Source: Botryotinia globosa
Taxonomy: Eukaryota > Ascomycota > Leotiomycetes > Helotiales > Sclerotiniaceae
Direction: 5' to 3'
Assembly (NCBI GenBank): GCA_014898425.1
Contig: RCSZ01000001.1
Location: 4,029,528-4,093,527, forward strand
Length of the DNA stretch: 64,000 nucleotides
Shown: piece after piece, positions 47,782-59,300 of the stretch
How the letters are laid out: every line of letters begins with the position of its first letter
How positions within the stretch are numbered: position 1 is the first letter of the stretch
Notes under the pieces: generated by a model
The model's database searches: none
What the model saw: the letters and a program-made list of their open reading frames with translations, nothing else
Told to the model about the DNA's origin: nothing
Made by a program: the position numbers and the translations under genes

Positions 47782-49588
47782 TCACAAATGAGCAATTGTC
47801 TCCAAGACCCCATCATCGACAAATTCACTAACATCTCGTAAACGGGTCTTCAGATATGATCTATGTTGCTCTGGAATCTCAGAAATCATTGTTGAGACAG
47901 TCAATGGCCAGCAAAACAAACTAGCCGTGCTAGCTTTAACTGCGTTCCTTCGTCCCTTGCGTATCATTTTCATACCTGTCCCTCCAAGTTCAACCCATCC
48001 CAGAACAAAGGGTAGACTCGCGCAGAAGTCCAGAGCTAGTTTCTCCATATTCAGTCTAACGATATATTTATAGAACTTGGTGTCAGGATTCGAAGACCCT
48101 ATTTCGCGATGAAAGACTTTCAGTATGATATCATTTACGTGAAAAGGATAGCACGATATTGAGCCCACATTGCAGCATGGCTAATCGAGGGATACAGATG
48201 AACCGTTTGATCCAAGATATCATTTGCGCCCGGATCTTCATCATCATCTCTTACTCGAAACGTATTCCAATTATCCATCATCGGGATCTCTCTAGCCCAT
48301 TGACCAACTTCATTTCCAACTCTTGTGCTAGTACCAATACGCTGCGCACCTTTGTAGTAATCTGCCCACTTTCACTTGCAGAAATATCGTCAAGACCAAT
48401 AGAAATGTGGTTCACACAATATCTCAAATCGGCAACTTTAACTAAACACTGATCAAGAACTAAACTTTAGGCCATCCCCCCAAAGATACTTCCATTCTTT
48501 AACCAACTTTGTATCGGCATGCTCCTGAGCAGGAGCGAACGAACCAAGTGTCGTCTTGTAATCTTGTCTAATTCCGACCCAGCGTTTTCGTGAGAGGTAT
48601 TGGAGTTGCTCGTATGGGTTGGAATAATTGAATAGAGCGGTCGATATTGCTCCTGCTGACGTTGTAGTCGTAAATTTAAAATTACAATCGCGCCATCATG
48701 GTGGTTGAAAGCCTTCGCAGCTGTAACTTTGATATCTTCGGTGACGGACTGAGCTTTTTGAGTCATCGAATTCTCAAAATGACTTAAAAGCAGAACGGTA
48801 AGAATGACTCCATCCATCACGACTCTCTGAGCTTCCCAGTGCTAGGTTCGTCGCCGCCAGGGCTTGGCAGTATATTCTACTCCCAATTGATAAAGCAGCA
48901 ACATTCTTTGTTGATCGCCCGAAAGTCGCGTGGGCAATCGCAAGAATAGCGAGTTGTAATGTGGAGCGGGTAGATCTGGTATGAGATGCTCGTTCCGGTG
49001 ATGTAATAGGCCAAGAAGGATGCGGGCGAATTGTTGATCATGCGAGGCTGAAAATTGAGGAGTGCTCGAAAGAATCGGCGCGGCGGTTAGTACGGCTATT
49101 ATAGTTTAAACACTTCTTCGGGTGCCTCGACAAACTGTCTTGTATAGTAGGCAATCGCTTGGTCTTGCAGGGGTGTTGTGGGAGGAGGTCGCGGCGATGA
49201 GAAGAGAACAGTGACATGTGGGATGCTTGAAAGTTTGATCAAATTGGCTTCATCTATCGTCCTATTGACACATCTTTTATGTTCTTTTGGTGCGGGAGAT
49301 TGAAATGGTGAATGTAGTTGAATTGACCGCCGCATATTGGGACCCCGGGGTCGTTTTATCTTACCACTCACTGCCTCGTTTTCGTTCAAGAACTCGTATT
49401 TTTCAATACCACTATAGCCCAGACAACTGATTTTTGCTCTTATACAATGATTGCAGGATGGCTTTATCTCATCGCACTGTGTTATTTTTGTAAGTCTACA
49501 GACCAATGAATGATAATGAGATATCTTTAAGATCTGCCTTGACCCGTCGCTTCTTGCATGTATGACATCCACGGCTCGGAAAGGGCAT
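47782..49588 (-). pseudogene. Broken Zn2Cys6 transcription factor gene
   Basis: Exon 1 (49588-49538) starts MPFPSRGCHTCKKRRVK, and after an intron at 49537-49477 the frame continues CDEIKPSCNHCIRAKISC. Together these give a complete Cys6 binuclear cluster with normal C-x2-C-x6-C spacing. That intron would need a GC donor (AAG/GCAGAT). The frame then ends at 49099 (EAPEEVFKL). The fungal regulatory middle domain continues downstream in shifting frames. LAIAHATFGRSTKNVAALSI appears around 48990-48850, then DGVILTVLLLSHFENSM and LDKITRRHLVRSLLLR in frame 48820-48467. ADLRYCVNHISIGLDD follows around 48440, then a shifted NDIILKVF onward to 47782. At least three frameshifts and internal stops break it. 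The regulator would have bound DNA and probably controlled neighbouring metabolic genes. Confidence 0.78.
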
Positions 49589-50100
49589 GGCGACTCGGGC
49601 GATTTTATGTGCAGGTGTGGTAGTCAACGAGATGGTATAATTATCCTTTCCCCATTCTTCGGGTATGGGGAGAGTAAGCGTTGAATACAACGTTAAATCC
49701 GCGAAGTTGAGAAACAGTGCCAATGTAAAAACTTGTCTGATTGTCCAGTCAAATATTCACTGAGAATCAGATTAGACGTATTTATTTTCAAACAACTCAT
49801 CCTACAACTTTTCAGCTATCGAGCTTTCTAAAAGATCATAGAATCCTGGATTTACCAGTGACGTACGATCTAGCTATTCTGGACATCTTTCATCCGACCA
49901 TGAATTGATTGCCAAAAAGTAAAGTAAGAAAGTAGAGGTTCATTATCATACCGTGTGCCACAATGATATTTGAGAATCAAAAGAATATAAGAGAGCTTGC
50001 ATTATGAGTAACAATTCCCAGATACTATAGCTAACCACAATAAAGAGAAGCAGACACTAAACAACAAGCCTTAATACCATTCCATTACTCATCAACAAAA
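49589..50100. other. Intergenic region, no supported gene
   Basis: About 510 bp between the start of the transcription-factor pseudogene and the stop of the Cys/RGG gene. No gene or repeat is recognised. Confidence 0.5.
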
Positions 50101-51144
50101 TCAATTATACCAACTCCAAAGTCTAGTAGGACGTCCTCTTCGACCACGACTGTAGCCCCAACCATTTCCTCCACCTCTGGGGCCGTTTGGCGGGTTTGTG
50201 TTGTTATTTCCAATGCCGTTGCCACGACCATCCCCACCAGTGATCACGCGAGGGACTGATACTTCTGTACCTCTTCCTCCTTCTCCACCTCCTCTTCCGT
50301 AGACAGCTCTAGCTAGAATTCGCTCACTTTCCGTCAACTGCGATACAAGGGCAGTTCCACCTCGACGAAGCTGCTCAATCTCAGTCTGACTGATTGGTTC
50401 CGCTGGTATCTGACGATTAGTAGGCAATCTATGTGCTCCCGGGATACTGTACTCGCTTCGAGGAGTTACAACAATGTCACAGGATTCAGATGATCTGGAT
50501 CGCGACGAGCCAATATCAAGATTGGGAGTGGCAATGTTGGTTCCAAGTTGAAAAGATGGAGAGGAGGGTATTTTTTGCCACTTTGTGTCGAATGGGGTGT
50601 CTCCTTCTCGGTAGGTCCTGAATCCAACAGGAACAGGAGAACTGTCGATTATGGTATGGCCGGAGACGGGATCGGTGAAAGTTATGTTTCCATCGTCTTG
50701 AAGAACGCCAGGAATGGGGTCACTCCATGGAACATAATACCAGGTACGCTGGATTAGAGGACTTGTGTCGATCTAATGAACTCGATTAGTATTTTTAGGC
50801 ATACGGTAACAATAAGATGTCGGACTGACCTCATGTTGACACCAAAAGTGACAGATTTTAGCTTTAGAATGCTGAGGAGGCATTTCATGCTCATTGGTAG
50901 CATACACCTGATACCTATGATCGTGGTAAAAGCGAGTATATACTCGTGGGCCACTCTGATGTGGATCAACAGCTTCTCTTGGATAGTAAAGGACTTGAGC
51001 TCCTTGGTCTTCCTTGGGACAGTATTGACAAACATAATCATAGCAAATATAGTTTGGGGCCTTGTAATCTGCTGTTGGACAGATGACAACTGTATGAACT
51101 GGTGCCAAAGGTACAGCTCTGCCTTCATGATTGGTGATGTTCAT
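50101..51144 (-). CDS. Unrecognised two-exon protein, Cys-rich N-terminus and Gly/Arg-rich tail
   Basis: Exons 51144-50830 and 50772-50101 are joined by a 57-bp GT-AG intron with an ACTAATC branch-like site, giving 328 aa in one continuous frame. The first 60 residues hold five cysteines including ICPTADY, YICYDYVCQYC and PKED, which could be a metal site or disulfide-bonded. A His/Tyr-rich stretch follows (YTRFYHDHRYQVYATNEHEM) and then another Cys pair (ICHFWCQHE). The middle is disordered, and the C-terminus is Gly/Arg-rich with RGG-like repeats ending RGRRGRPTRLWSWYN. No signal peptide or membrane segment is visible. I do not recognise the family. The Gly/Arg tail suggests RNA binding or disorder, but that is speculation. 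The consistent frame across the intron supports a real gene. Confidence 0.7.
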
Positions 51145-52070
51145 CGTGTATTATTCGATGGAAGCTTTGAAAAGTGTACCTTGTGTGCCGCAGAGGATGA
51201 CTTACGGTTGCTGGATGGAACGAAAACTTATGAAGATTGTAAATACTGGAAGAGCATATTAGACTGCCCAAAACAAAACTTAAGGAATCCTAAGAAGGAA
51301 TAATTAGGGTACAGCTGCTCCGAGCAATAGATTATAGACAGGTAATAGGTCTTGAAAGGTGGTACAGAGCTTTTTGATTGTTGTGTGAGAATAAGAGAGG
51401 TTGAGATTTAAGGAAAGCGCGCAAGTTTTACACTGGGCAATATCCTAAGAAATTGAAAATTTTAGATGATCGTAAAATTAGTTTGTTAAGTGCGGAATTT
51501 AGATGCCGCTCTCTCTACACTACTTTAGATTCTCTCTCTGCTTATCGATTGGTTTTGAAGGTATCATCTCGTGTCTGAAATCTTACCATCTATTCACAAG
51601 ATATCGGTGAATTAGGGCTTCCATATTTACAATTTTTACCAGGAACCCATATGCCTAGATGTCGTAATCTTTTGTAACATAGTAACCACAGTGAGCTTTC
51701 CCAGATCCAGCCAGGAGAAGCGCTGCGATTGAGACCTCCCTTACTTGGGCTCCTCTCGTGATACATTGAAGGGCAGAAGTTTGCACGCTATATGCGAATG
51801 CTTAGCTTTTGTGACACCCAAACATCACTTCTACTTTATACTTTCGAATGCTTTATTTTCGAGCACTCTATATGCTACCAAGTTGTCTCTCAGTGGCTGA
51901 CGGTCATGAAACTGAATGCTACAAGGTACTACTTGCTTGAATCTGAAACCACTCGAAGATAGCTGATGCTTTGATTGAAATCAGCTACCGTTTGTAAAGT
52001 TACAATACATAGGACAAATTGAGTAAAATCACGGTGACTAGAGTAATTTCAAGAAGAAGAATCTGAAATC
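51145..52070. other. Intergenic region, no supported gene
   Basis: About 930 bp between the Cys/RGG gene and the esterase. It should contain the promoter of the former and the 3' region of the latter. No gene, repeat or RNA is seen. Confidence 0.5.
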
Positions 52071-53713
52071 TCATATTTTAGATTGTTTACTTTGATTCTG
52101 AGATTCAATGATCTCCTTCGAAAGATTCCACAATTCTAGACTTTGCTGAAATATATCGTCATTCCTGATTTGAATATTCCCATCTGAAGTGAGAAATTTT
52201 ACTTCCTTGATTGACCGTGTACCCCAAATGAAGTCATTACCTTGTATGAAATCAGCCATTGGCTTTAACCAGTTTCTCAATAGAATCTTCTCGTTGTCAT
52301 TCAAGAGATCCCCGTTCCCAAAAAACCATATTGACATGTCCGTCCCGTGAGTGGCTCCAACAACTCTAGGCAACCTTTTGTCCACACTTTCTGTTCTCCA
52401 ATCAATTCTGTATCTGTTGATACTCTGGATTGGGACGTCAGAAGATATTGCGACGAGGAAGCCGCGCATAGTAGAATGTATCTGCATTTCAGCATACAAT
52501 TTACCAAAAATTTCAATCCAATATTCCTTAGGGTAGTTTGGAGAAGTGTGGTCCGGTTTGTATTTAGCGCAAACGGCCTTGGCGATACTTCGTGGGTAAT
52601 CCCATGACAGACGGTCAATCAATCTTTCATACGAATGCGGCGGAAACACGTTTTTATAGAGCTGATGTTCTTGTGTAAGATCCCCAATGATGGTTTTGAT
52701 GCCAAGTTCTTTGAATCGTTTCCCAAACGAGCCATCAAAGATTCTAGTGAACAAATCCTTCGAAATGAACTCGCCATCGAGAACCGGACGAATGAAAATC
52801 TGCTTCATTTTTTCAACGGCAACTATCAATTCATCAGAGCTTTTAGTTCGAAGAACCTCCACAGTCTGCTTTGCGCTCAAAGACCGAGATACTCCCAAAA
52901 CAGAAAGTAAATCATCAAATTGTTCTTGAGCCTCAGAAATTCGTTTGGGCTCAACTCCACATCCATTTGACCATTGAATAATTCTTCGAATAATTTGGTG
53001 CTTGGAATTTGGACCGATGTCGTACGCGAGTTGATGAAAGGTGGAATAAGAACCAGCTGATAAACCACCGACTGTGATATTCTCATTATTGCCGCCAAAG
53101 AACCCGATGTTTTCATGTGTCCATTCAAGAGCGGCTCGTTGATCCCAGAGGCCTAAGTTTCCAGCCGAAGTATCGTCCCAGAGTTCTCTACCGGCTAGAA
53201 ATCCAAAAACTCCAAGTCTATAATTGGGACATACAACAATACATTTCACATCTGTCTCGGCCAATAACGAAGAAGGGTCGTCTGAGTTATTCGAGCCGTA
53301 TTGAAGGAAACCACCATCTGAATTTCTTAGTCATAGGTTCTGGGATAGTCATGGAGAAGACGCTTACGAATGTAGAAGAACACTGGCCAGCCACCTGATG
53401 GCGGTTCACCAAGTGGGATGGAGATGTTACACTGTAAACAATCCTCGCTCGAGCTGCCTGGTGATACGAGTAGTGGAGATTGCGGGCATGGAATAGATGG
53501 CTTATTGTAAGTTTGCGGATTATTTTCGGAACCATATGAGAAGTTTGAAGGGAGTGGGAACGGCTTTCGCCATCGTCTTTTACCTGTTGGTGGTAAAGCA
53601 TATGGTACTCTTGAAAAGCGATAGCATTTTGATACGTTCGTAGTTTTGTCCTTGATCACAGGGCCTAATAGAGCTCCTTTACCAGGAAGCAATATACGAA
53701 GGGGTGGATACAT
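52071..53713 (-). CDS. Type B carboxylesterase (alpha/beta hydrolase)
   Basis: Exons 53713-53368 and 53317-52071 join across a 50-bp GT-AG intron inside the oxyanion motif codon, giving 530 aa, the family's normal size. The enzyme hydrolyses carboxylic esters. Visible features in order: PYALPPTGKRRWRKP near the N-terminus; oxyanion HGGF (His116); NYRLGVFGFLAG and GNLGLWDQRAALEW, both highly characteristic; the nucleophile in GGLSAGSYS (Ser about 202). A probable acid is Glu about 332 in GDLTQEHQLY, where the usual Gly after Glu is His. The catalytic His is about 439 in ATHGTDMSIW. No obvious signal peptide, so a cytosolic location is more likely than secretion. All catalytic residues are present, so it should be active. 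It is the last intact gene before the subtelomeric repeats. Confidence 0.92.
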
Positions 53714-53898
53714 GATTGGTCAGAAATTGAAATACGGAGACGCAGTTGCTATGAGGAGTGGAATTTGGTGATGGCTAGGTACCTAGGTATTTGAGATTGA
53801 CGAGCACGTGCCGAGGTAAAGGTTACTATGTTTGTAGCATAGCTCGAGCACGGATAAACAACGGCTTATTAGAACAACGCTTGATGGCATGCTTACTA
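53714..53898. promoter_or_regulatory. Esterase upstream region
   Basis: A 185-bp stretch separates the esterase start codon from the TA-flanked MITE at 53899. It should hold the core promoter, so the MITE sits directly upstream of it. No specific site can be assigned. Confidence 0.4.
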
Positions 53899-54292
53899 CA
53901 GATGAACCTGGATATACGGGCACGTGCTATACGGTCATCCCCTTTATACGGGCATATTTTTAGATCTTTAAAAAATTTATATGGTAAATTTGACTTATAC
54001 GGGCATACTCTTATATAAGAGCATACGGTCCTAATTTTCCTAATGCTCTTATAAAATTGATGATAATAGTCTTATAAAATTAGTAGTAATAGTCTAAGCT
54101 TTAGCCTATCACATAATGAATTTATAAATTCATATAATAAATTAATAAAAATGGGGAGGCTGAAGGTATGAAACGAGGCTGAAGGTATAAAACAAGGCTA
54201 AATGCCGAGGCTGAAACTGTATATACGGGAAACCCCTATATACAGACATTTAGACCTCGAAAATTTTAGGCTCGTATATTCAGGTTCATCTG
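53899..54292. mobile_element. 394-bp TA-flanked MITE
   Basis: Inverted ends start CAGATGAACCTGGATATACG on the left. The right end, read on the minus strand, starts CAGATGAACCTGAATATACG. TA borders both sides (53897-53898 and 54293-54294). The interior repeats TATACGGGCAT-like units and GAGGCTGAAGGTAT twice. Non-coding and modestly mutated. Confidence 0.8.
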
Positions 54293-54324
54293 TATATCAT
54301 TTCGGCAAAACCATTTGAAATATT

Positions 54325-54655
54325 GAGCCCTAATACTCTAATACCCTACCAACTGGTATTACTAGTTTTACTGGTATTACAAAATATTTAGGTTTTTAGG
54401 GTTATATATATATTTTTGAAATCTAGAAATTTTTTGGGATTTAATAGTATTTTTACTCTTTTACTAGTGTTATTCCTTATTAAATTCTATTTTTAGAATT
54501 TTAACTGGTATTATAGAATATCTTGCTTAATATTAGAGCTAGTTTATTAAAACCAACTTTTTTAAACTTTTCAAAAAAAACTGAATTGATTGATATAATT
54601 TTTATCTAAATCGGGCTTAGTTCGTTTTTGACTTAGAAAAATACGATTTCCTAAC
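54325..54655 (+). repeat. Subtelomeric block A, copy 1 (partial)
   Basis: Begins near TAATACCCTACCAACTGGTA and continues through a TATATATATATTTTTGAAAT tract to AAAATACGATTTCC. It aligns with the first 330 bp of the copies at 56755 and 60155, then jumps directly into block B. It repeats the motif ACTGGTATTA several times. Confidence 0.75.
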
Positions 54656-55595
54656 TATTATTCCGAGGATTTTATTAATGGTCAGCACTAGTAGTGACTA
54701 TAACCCTAAGGGGGGCGGTGACCCAGTCAAAAACGCTCCAATTGGTCACTACCTCTTCTGACTTCAATTTTGGGCTTTTCGAAAATCTGAAAAAAGAAAT
54801 GAATAGAGATTCAATTGAATTTTTTATATATAAAATTAGAATTCGGAAATCTAACTATTATTCCGAGGATTTTATTGGTGGTCAGTACTAGTGGTGATTA
54901 CAACCCTAAGGGGGGTAATGATTCAACCAAAAACGCTCCAATTGGTCACCACCTCTTCTAGCTTCAATTTAGGGTTTTTTTGAAATTTAAAAAAAGAAAT
55001 AAATAAAGATTCAATTGAATAATAATTATTCGAAATTAGATTTAGAAAAGCCCTTTTATTAGGATTTCTATATTGAATTGAAATAATTCTAATTTTGAAG
55101 AGATTGAAAAAGCTATAGTAATTTATGAAAAACAAGGGGGTGGTGATCAGCGAAAAAGTATTAAAAGTTATTAATTGGTTACCACCTCTCCTAGCTTCAA
55201 TTTAAGGCTTTTTGAAAATCTAAAAAAAGAAATTAATAGAAATTCAATTGAATTTTCTATATATAAAATTAGAATTCGAAAAGCTTTTATATTAGACTTT
55301 TTGTATCGAATTGAAATAACCTTAATTTTGAAGAGTTTGAAAGGGTTGAAGAAAAAGCTATGGTAATTTTTGAAGGTAGGGGGGGTGGTGATTAGCAAAA
55401 AGAATAAATTTGGTTATCATTTCTAATTCAATATAGAATAGAAAATTTAATAAAGTTTTATAAAGAATTAGGGCTTATTTTCAATAATATATTGAATTCT
55501 AAAAATGGATTTAAATTATCTTTTAAATTGATCGATTTGTATTAGTTCTGGAAAAGCTTCAATTTGTATGGTGGTGACCAGTTGAAAAGAGATGT
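54656..55595 (+). repeat. Subtelomeric block B array, copy 1
   Basis: Tandem units of about 200-245 bp. Each contains a GTGGTGACC-like motif (near 54715, 54915, 55139, 55384 and 55570), a GGTCACCACC-like partner about 20-40 bp later, then TTCGAAAATCTGAAAAAAG and ATTCAATTGAATT. Moderately mutated relative to the copy nearest the telomere. Confidence 0.75.
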
Positions 55596-56623
55596 AGGGT
55601 AATGAAATCACATGATCGAAATTTCAATATTAATTCAATACTAATAAGAAGAATACTAATAAGAAGAATACTAATAAGAAGAATACTAATAAAAAGAATA
55701 TTAATAAAAAGAATATTAATAAAAAGAATAATAATAAGAAAAAGAAAAAAAAGAATATTAATAAAAAGAATATTAATAAGAAGAATACTAATAAGAAGAA
55801 TACTAATAAGAAGAATACTAATAAGAAGAATACTAATAAGAAGAATATAAATAAAAAGATTATTAATGAAAAGAATATAAATTATAAGAATACTAATAAG
55901 AAGATTATTAATAAGAAAAAGAATACTAATAAAAAAATTAATTAAAAAAAGAAAAATAATAATAAGAAAAAGAAGAATGAGAAGCATATAAATAAAAAGA
56001 ATAAAAATGAGAAAAAGAAAAATAAGAAGAATATAAATAAAAAGAATAAAAATGAGAAAAAGAAAAATAAGAAGAATATAAATAAAAAGAATATAAATTA
56101 AAAGAATATAAATAAAAAGAATATAAAGAAAAAGAATATAAAAAAACAAATTATGGATAAAAATATTAATCAGAATATTAAAAAGAATAATAATATTAAT
56201 AAGAATATTAAGAAAGATATTAAGAAAAGTATAAAAAAAAGAATATAAGTGAAAAGAATATTAATAAAAAGAATATTAATATTTATTAATTATTGAAAGA
56301 AAAAAGAAAATGATAAATATTTATAATAATAAGAAAAAGATTAAGAATAATTATAAAAAGAAAGAATAATAATTAGAATATTAAAAGAATACGCAGAAAA
56401 ATATAAATAAGAAAAATATAAATAAGAAAAATATAAATAAGAAAAATATAAATAAGAAAAATATAAATAAGAAAAATATTAATAAGAAGAATGTCAAAGA
56501 AAATAAAAAATAAAATTAATATATTATTAATATCAAAAGAAAAAAATTTAATAATAATAATAAATAATAATAATAATATAATAAATAATAAGAATAATAA
56601 TAATAAGAATATAATAAATAATA

Positions 56624-56661
<38 letters not shown>

Positions 56662-56745
56662 GAATATAATTAATATAAAGAATATTAATTGAAGAGATAG
56701 GCATCTTTAAAGAAAATAGGAAGGTAGATTGCAACCCGGGGAATA
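55596..56745 (+). repeat. C-poor AATAAGAAGAATA polypurine tract, copy 1
   Basis: About 1.15 kb composed almost wholly of AATAAGAAGAATACT, AATAAAAAGAATATT and related 12-15 bp units. Cytosine is nearly absent on the plus strand. The long frames over it (Ile/Leu or Lys/Arg repeats) are artefacts. Confidence 0.8.
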
Positions 56746-56754
56746 ACCCATACA

Positions 56755-57445
56755 ATAACTAACACTCTACTAACTAGTATTACTAGTTTTACTAGTATTA
56801 CAAAATATTTAGGGTTTTTAGAATTAAATATATATATATATATATATTTTTGAAATCTAAAAGAAATTTGGGATTTAATAGTGTTTTTACTTTTTTGTTA
56901 GCGTTATTCCTTATTGAGTTCTATTTTTAGAATTTTAATTGGTATCATAAAATATCTTGTTTAATATTAGAGCTAGCTTATTAAAATTAACTTTTTTAAA
57001 CTTTTCAAAAAAAACTGAATTGATTGATATAATTTTTATTCAAATCGGGCTTAATTCGTTTTTGATTTAGAAAAATACAATTTCCTTTATTTTTATGAAA
57101 TTTTCAATCTAATATAAAAGCTTAAATATTAGAAATTTCGAAAAATATATAATATATTATTATAAATAGAATTCAAAACTGAATATTTTAGTGTAGTTTT
57201 TATTATATATATATAAAATTTCATTTTTTATTTTCTAATTTTATTGGTATTACTAAAATCCAATTGATATTACAAAATATCTTATGTAATAATGGAGTTA
57301 GTAATATAAGAATAATATTTTTGAAATCTTTGAAGAATTTCGAACTATATAACGTTTTTAAATTTTTCAAAAACTTGAATTTTATAATTGAATATAAAAT
57401 CATGTGATATTCATATAATATCAATCCGAATCTGAATCTTGTACA
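56755..57445 (+). repeat. Subtelomeric block A, copy 2
   Basis: Starts TAACACTCTACTAACTAGTA and runs through CGGGCTTAATTCG and TAGTGTAGTTTTTATTATA to AATATCAATCCGAATCTGAA. It aligns end to end with copy 3 at 60155-60845 and carries five ACTGGTATTAC-like motifs. Confidence 0.8.
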
Positions 57446-57525
57446 AATAATATGAGTATTATTAGTATTATTAGTATTATTAGTATTATTAGTATTATTA
57501 GTATTATTAGTATTATTAGTATAAT
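57446..57525 (+). repeat. (TTAGTATTA)n 9-bp array, copy 1
   Basis: About eight or nine perfect 9-bp units directly after block A copy 2. The equivalent array in copy 3 is about twice as long. Confidence 0.85.
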
Positions 57526-58150
57526 CACTCTGATTATTTATTATTATTATTAAAAAGAAAAAGAAAATAATAAATATTAATGAATAAAAATAAGAATTAG
57601 ATTAAGAATATTAATGAAAAGAATATTAATAAGAAAAATACTAATAAAAAGAATATTAATAAGAAAATTATTAATAAAAATAAGAATACTAATAAGAAAA
57701 TCAATAAAAAAAAAAATAATAATAAAAAGAATAATAATAAGAAATAGAAAAATAAGAAAAAGAAAAATAAGAAAAAGAAAAATGAATAAATAAAAAGAAT
57801 ATTAATAAGAAGAATATAAAATAATAAGTTATTATTAAAAATATTAATAATAAAAAAAAAAAAATAATAAAAATGATAATAATAAAAATAATATTAATAA
57901 GAAGAATTTAAATAAAAATATTAAGAATATAAAGAATATTAAGGAGAAGAATATTAAGAAGAAGAATATTAAGATGAAGAATATTAAAAAGAAGAATATA
58001 AATCATAAGAATATTAATAAGAATATTAATAAGAATATTAATTATAATTAGAATATAGATAATAAGAATAAAAAAAATAAGAATATAAAGAATATAAATA
58101 AGAAAAATAAAAATAAAAAGAATAAGAATAATAATGATAAGAATTAGAAT
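57526..58150 (+). repeat. Polypurine tract, copy 2
   Basis: Same AATAAGAAGAATATTAAG-type low-complexity sequence, beginning ATTATTATTAAAAAGAAAAAG just as in copy 3 (61028). No coding content. Confidence 0.8.
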
Positions 58151-58153
58151 AAT

Positions 58154-58875
58154 TGGAGGTTTACCTCCTTAATAATCTTGTCGCCCGCAAAGGCTGAAAA
58201 TATATAAACACGAAAAAAGAGAAGCTCGCTTAGTGAGACCCGATTCAAGCGATCTGATTGACTGAATTCAAACGATCTGATTGGCTCGACTTTCTTAGCA
58301 TTATAGCTATAGCACAACTCCTTACTTTTTCAACGAAATTATTTAAATTAGCTAATTCAAGCTAATATAAATTGAATAAAAAAAAAGAAAAATGATAATC
58401 ATATATAAAAAGCTAAAGGCTTTCAAATAATATATTTTTTATATTGCTAGCTTCAAAACTAAAAGTTTTCCAAAAGGTTAAAGTTTAATTAGTATAAATA
58501 TAGCTAGAGCTTATATAATCAATTGAAAAGAGTTTATATTGTATATAGTAGGCTTAATATTAATAAAAATTATTTTCATATTATAGCTTTCGTAATTCAG
58601 TAATATAATTGATAATCTGAAGTAATGTGATCTACTAAAATCTAAATAAAATTGAAAAATCTGAATAAAATTGAAAAATCTGAATAAAATTGAAAAATCT
58701 AAATAAAATTGAAAAATCTGAATTTACTTTAAAAAAAAAGTAATATAATAAAATAAACCGACTTCGCATACAAGCCTTAATAAAATTTATTTTTTTAGAT
58801 TTTTATAATTATATTTATAATTATATAATACTTTCTCAAAAAGCAAAAGGTCCAGGGACTCACAAGCCCCTAATA
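58154..58875 (+). repeat. 730-bp dispersed repeat, copy 2
   Basis: Matches 32338-33068 from GGAGGTTTACCTCC to CCAGGGACTCACAAGCCCC. Relative to copy 1 the 3' end shows G to A changes at many positions (GGGGTCCGGGGGCTCGCAGG has become AAGGTCCAGGGACTCACAAG). The 5' end is better preserved here than in copy 1. Confidence 0.75.
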
Positions 58876-59300
58876 TTAATAAGAATACAAAGAAAAATAT
58901 AAATAAAAAAAATATTAAAAAAAATTAAAAATAATAATATTAATAATAACTTATTTATTAAAAATTTAGAAAATATAATTATTATTAAAAAAAAAAAAGA
59001 ATTAAATAGAAATATTATAATAAACTTAAAGAATTGAAAGAAAATAAAATTAAAAGAATAAATAAATTAAGTTTATTTAAAAAGATAAATTCATTTTAAA
59101 AAAAAAAGAAAATGGATTAAAATTCGAAAAGAGGAAAAAAAATAAACTAAGCTTATTTAAAAAAACAAATTTATTTTCAGAAAAAGGAAAGCAAATGAAT
59201 TAAATCTATTTAGAAAGGTATATTTATTTTCAAAAAAAAGAAAGATAGAATAAAACCCAAAAGCAAAAAGGCAGAAGAAAACCCGAAAAATAATCACTAA
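58876..59300 (+). repeat. Block C (AAGCTTATTTA segment), copy 1
   Basis: A segment containing TAATAACTTATTTATTAAAA, then AACTAAGCTTATTTA and TTTATTTTCAGAAAAAGGAA, shared with 61930-62215. Non-coding, A-rich. Confidence 0.7.

Noticed and set aside
48159..48452. 97-aa plus-strand frame in the transcription-factor locus
   Set aside because: Antisense to recognisable middle-domain remnants of the Zn2Cys6 pseudogene.
50776..51303. 175-aa plus-strand frame opposite the Cys/RGG gene
   Set aside because: Runs across the intron of the minus-strand gene, which has better splice and frame support.
55559..56149. 196-aa minus-strand hydrophobic 'membrane protein'
   Set aside because: It is a by-product of the C-poor polypurine tract; all frames are long there because stops are rare on the minus strand.
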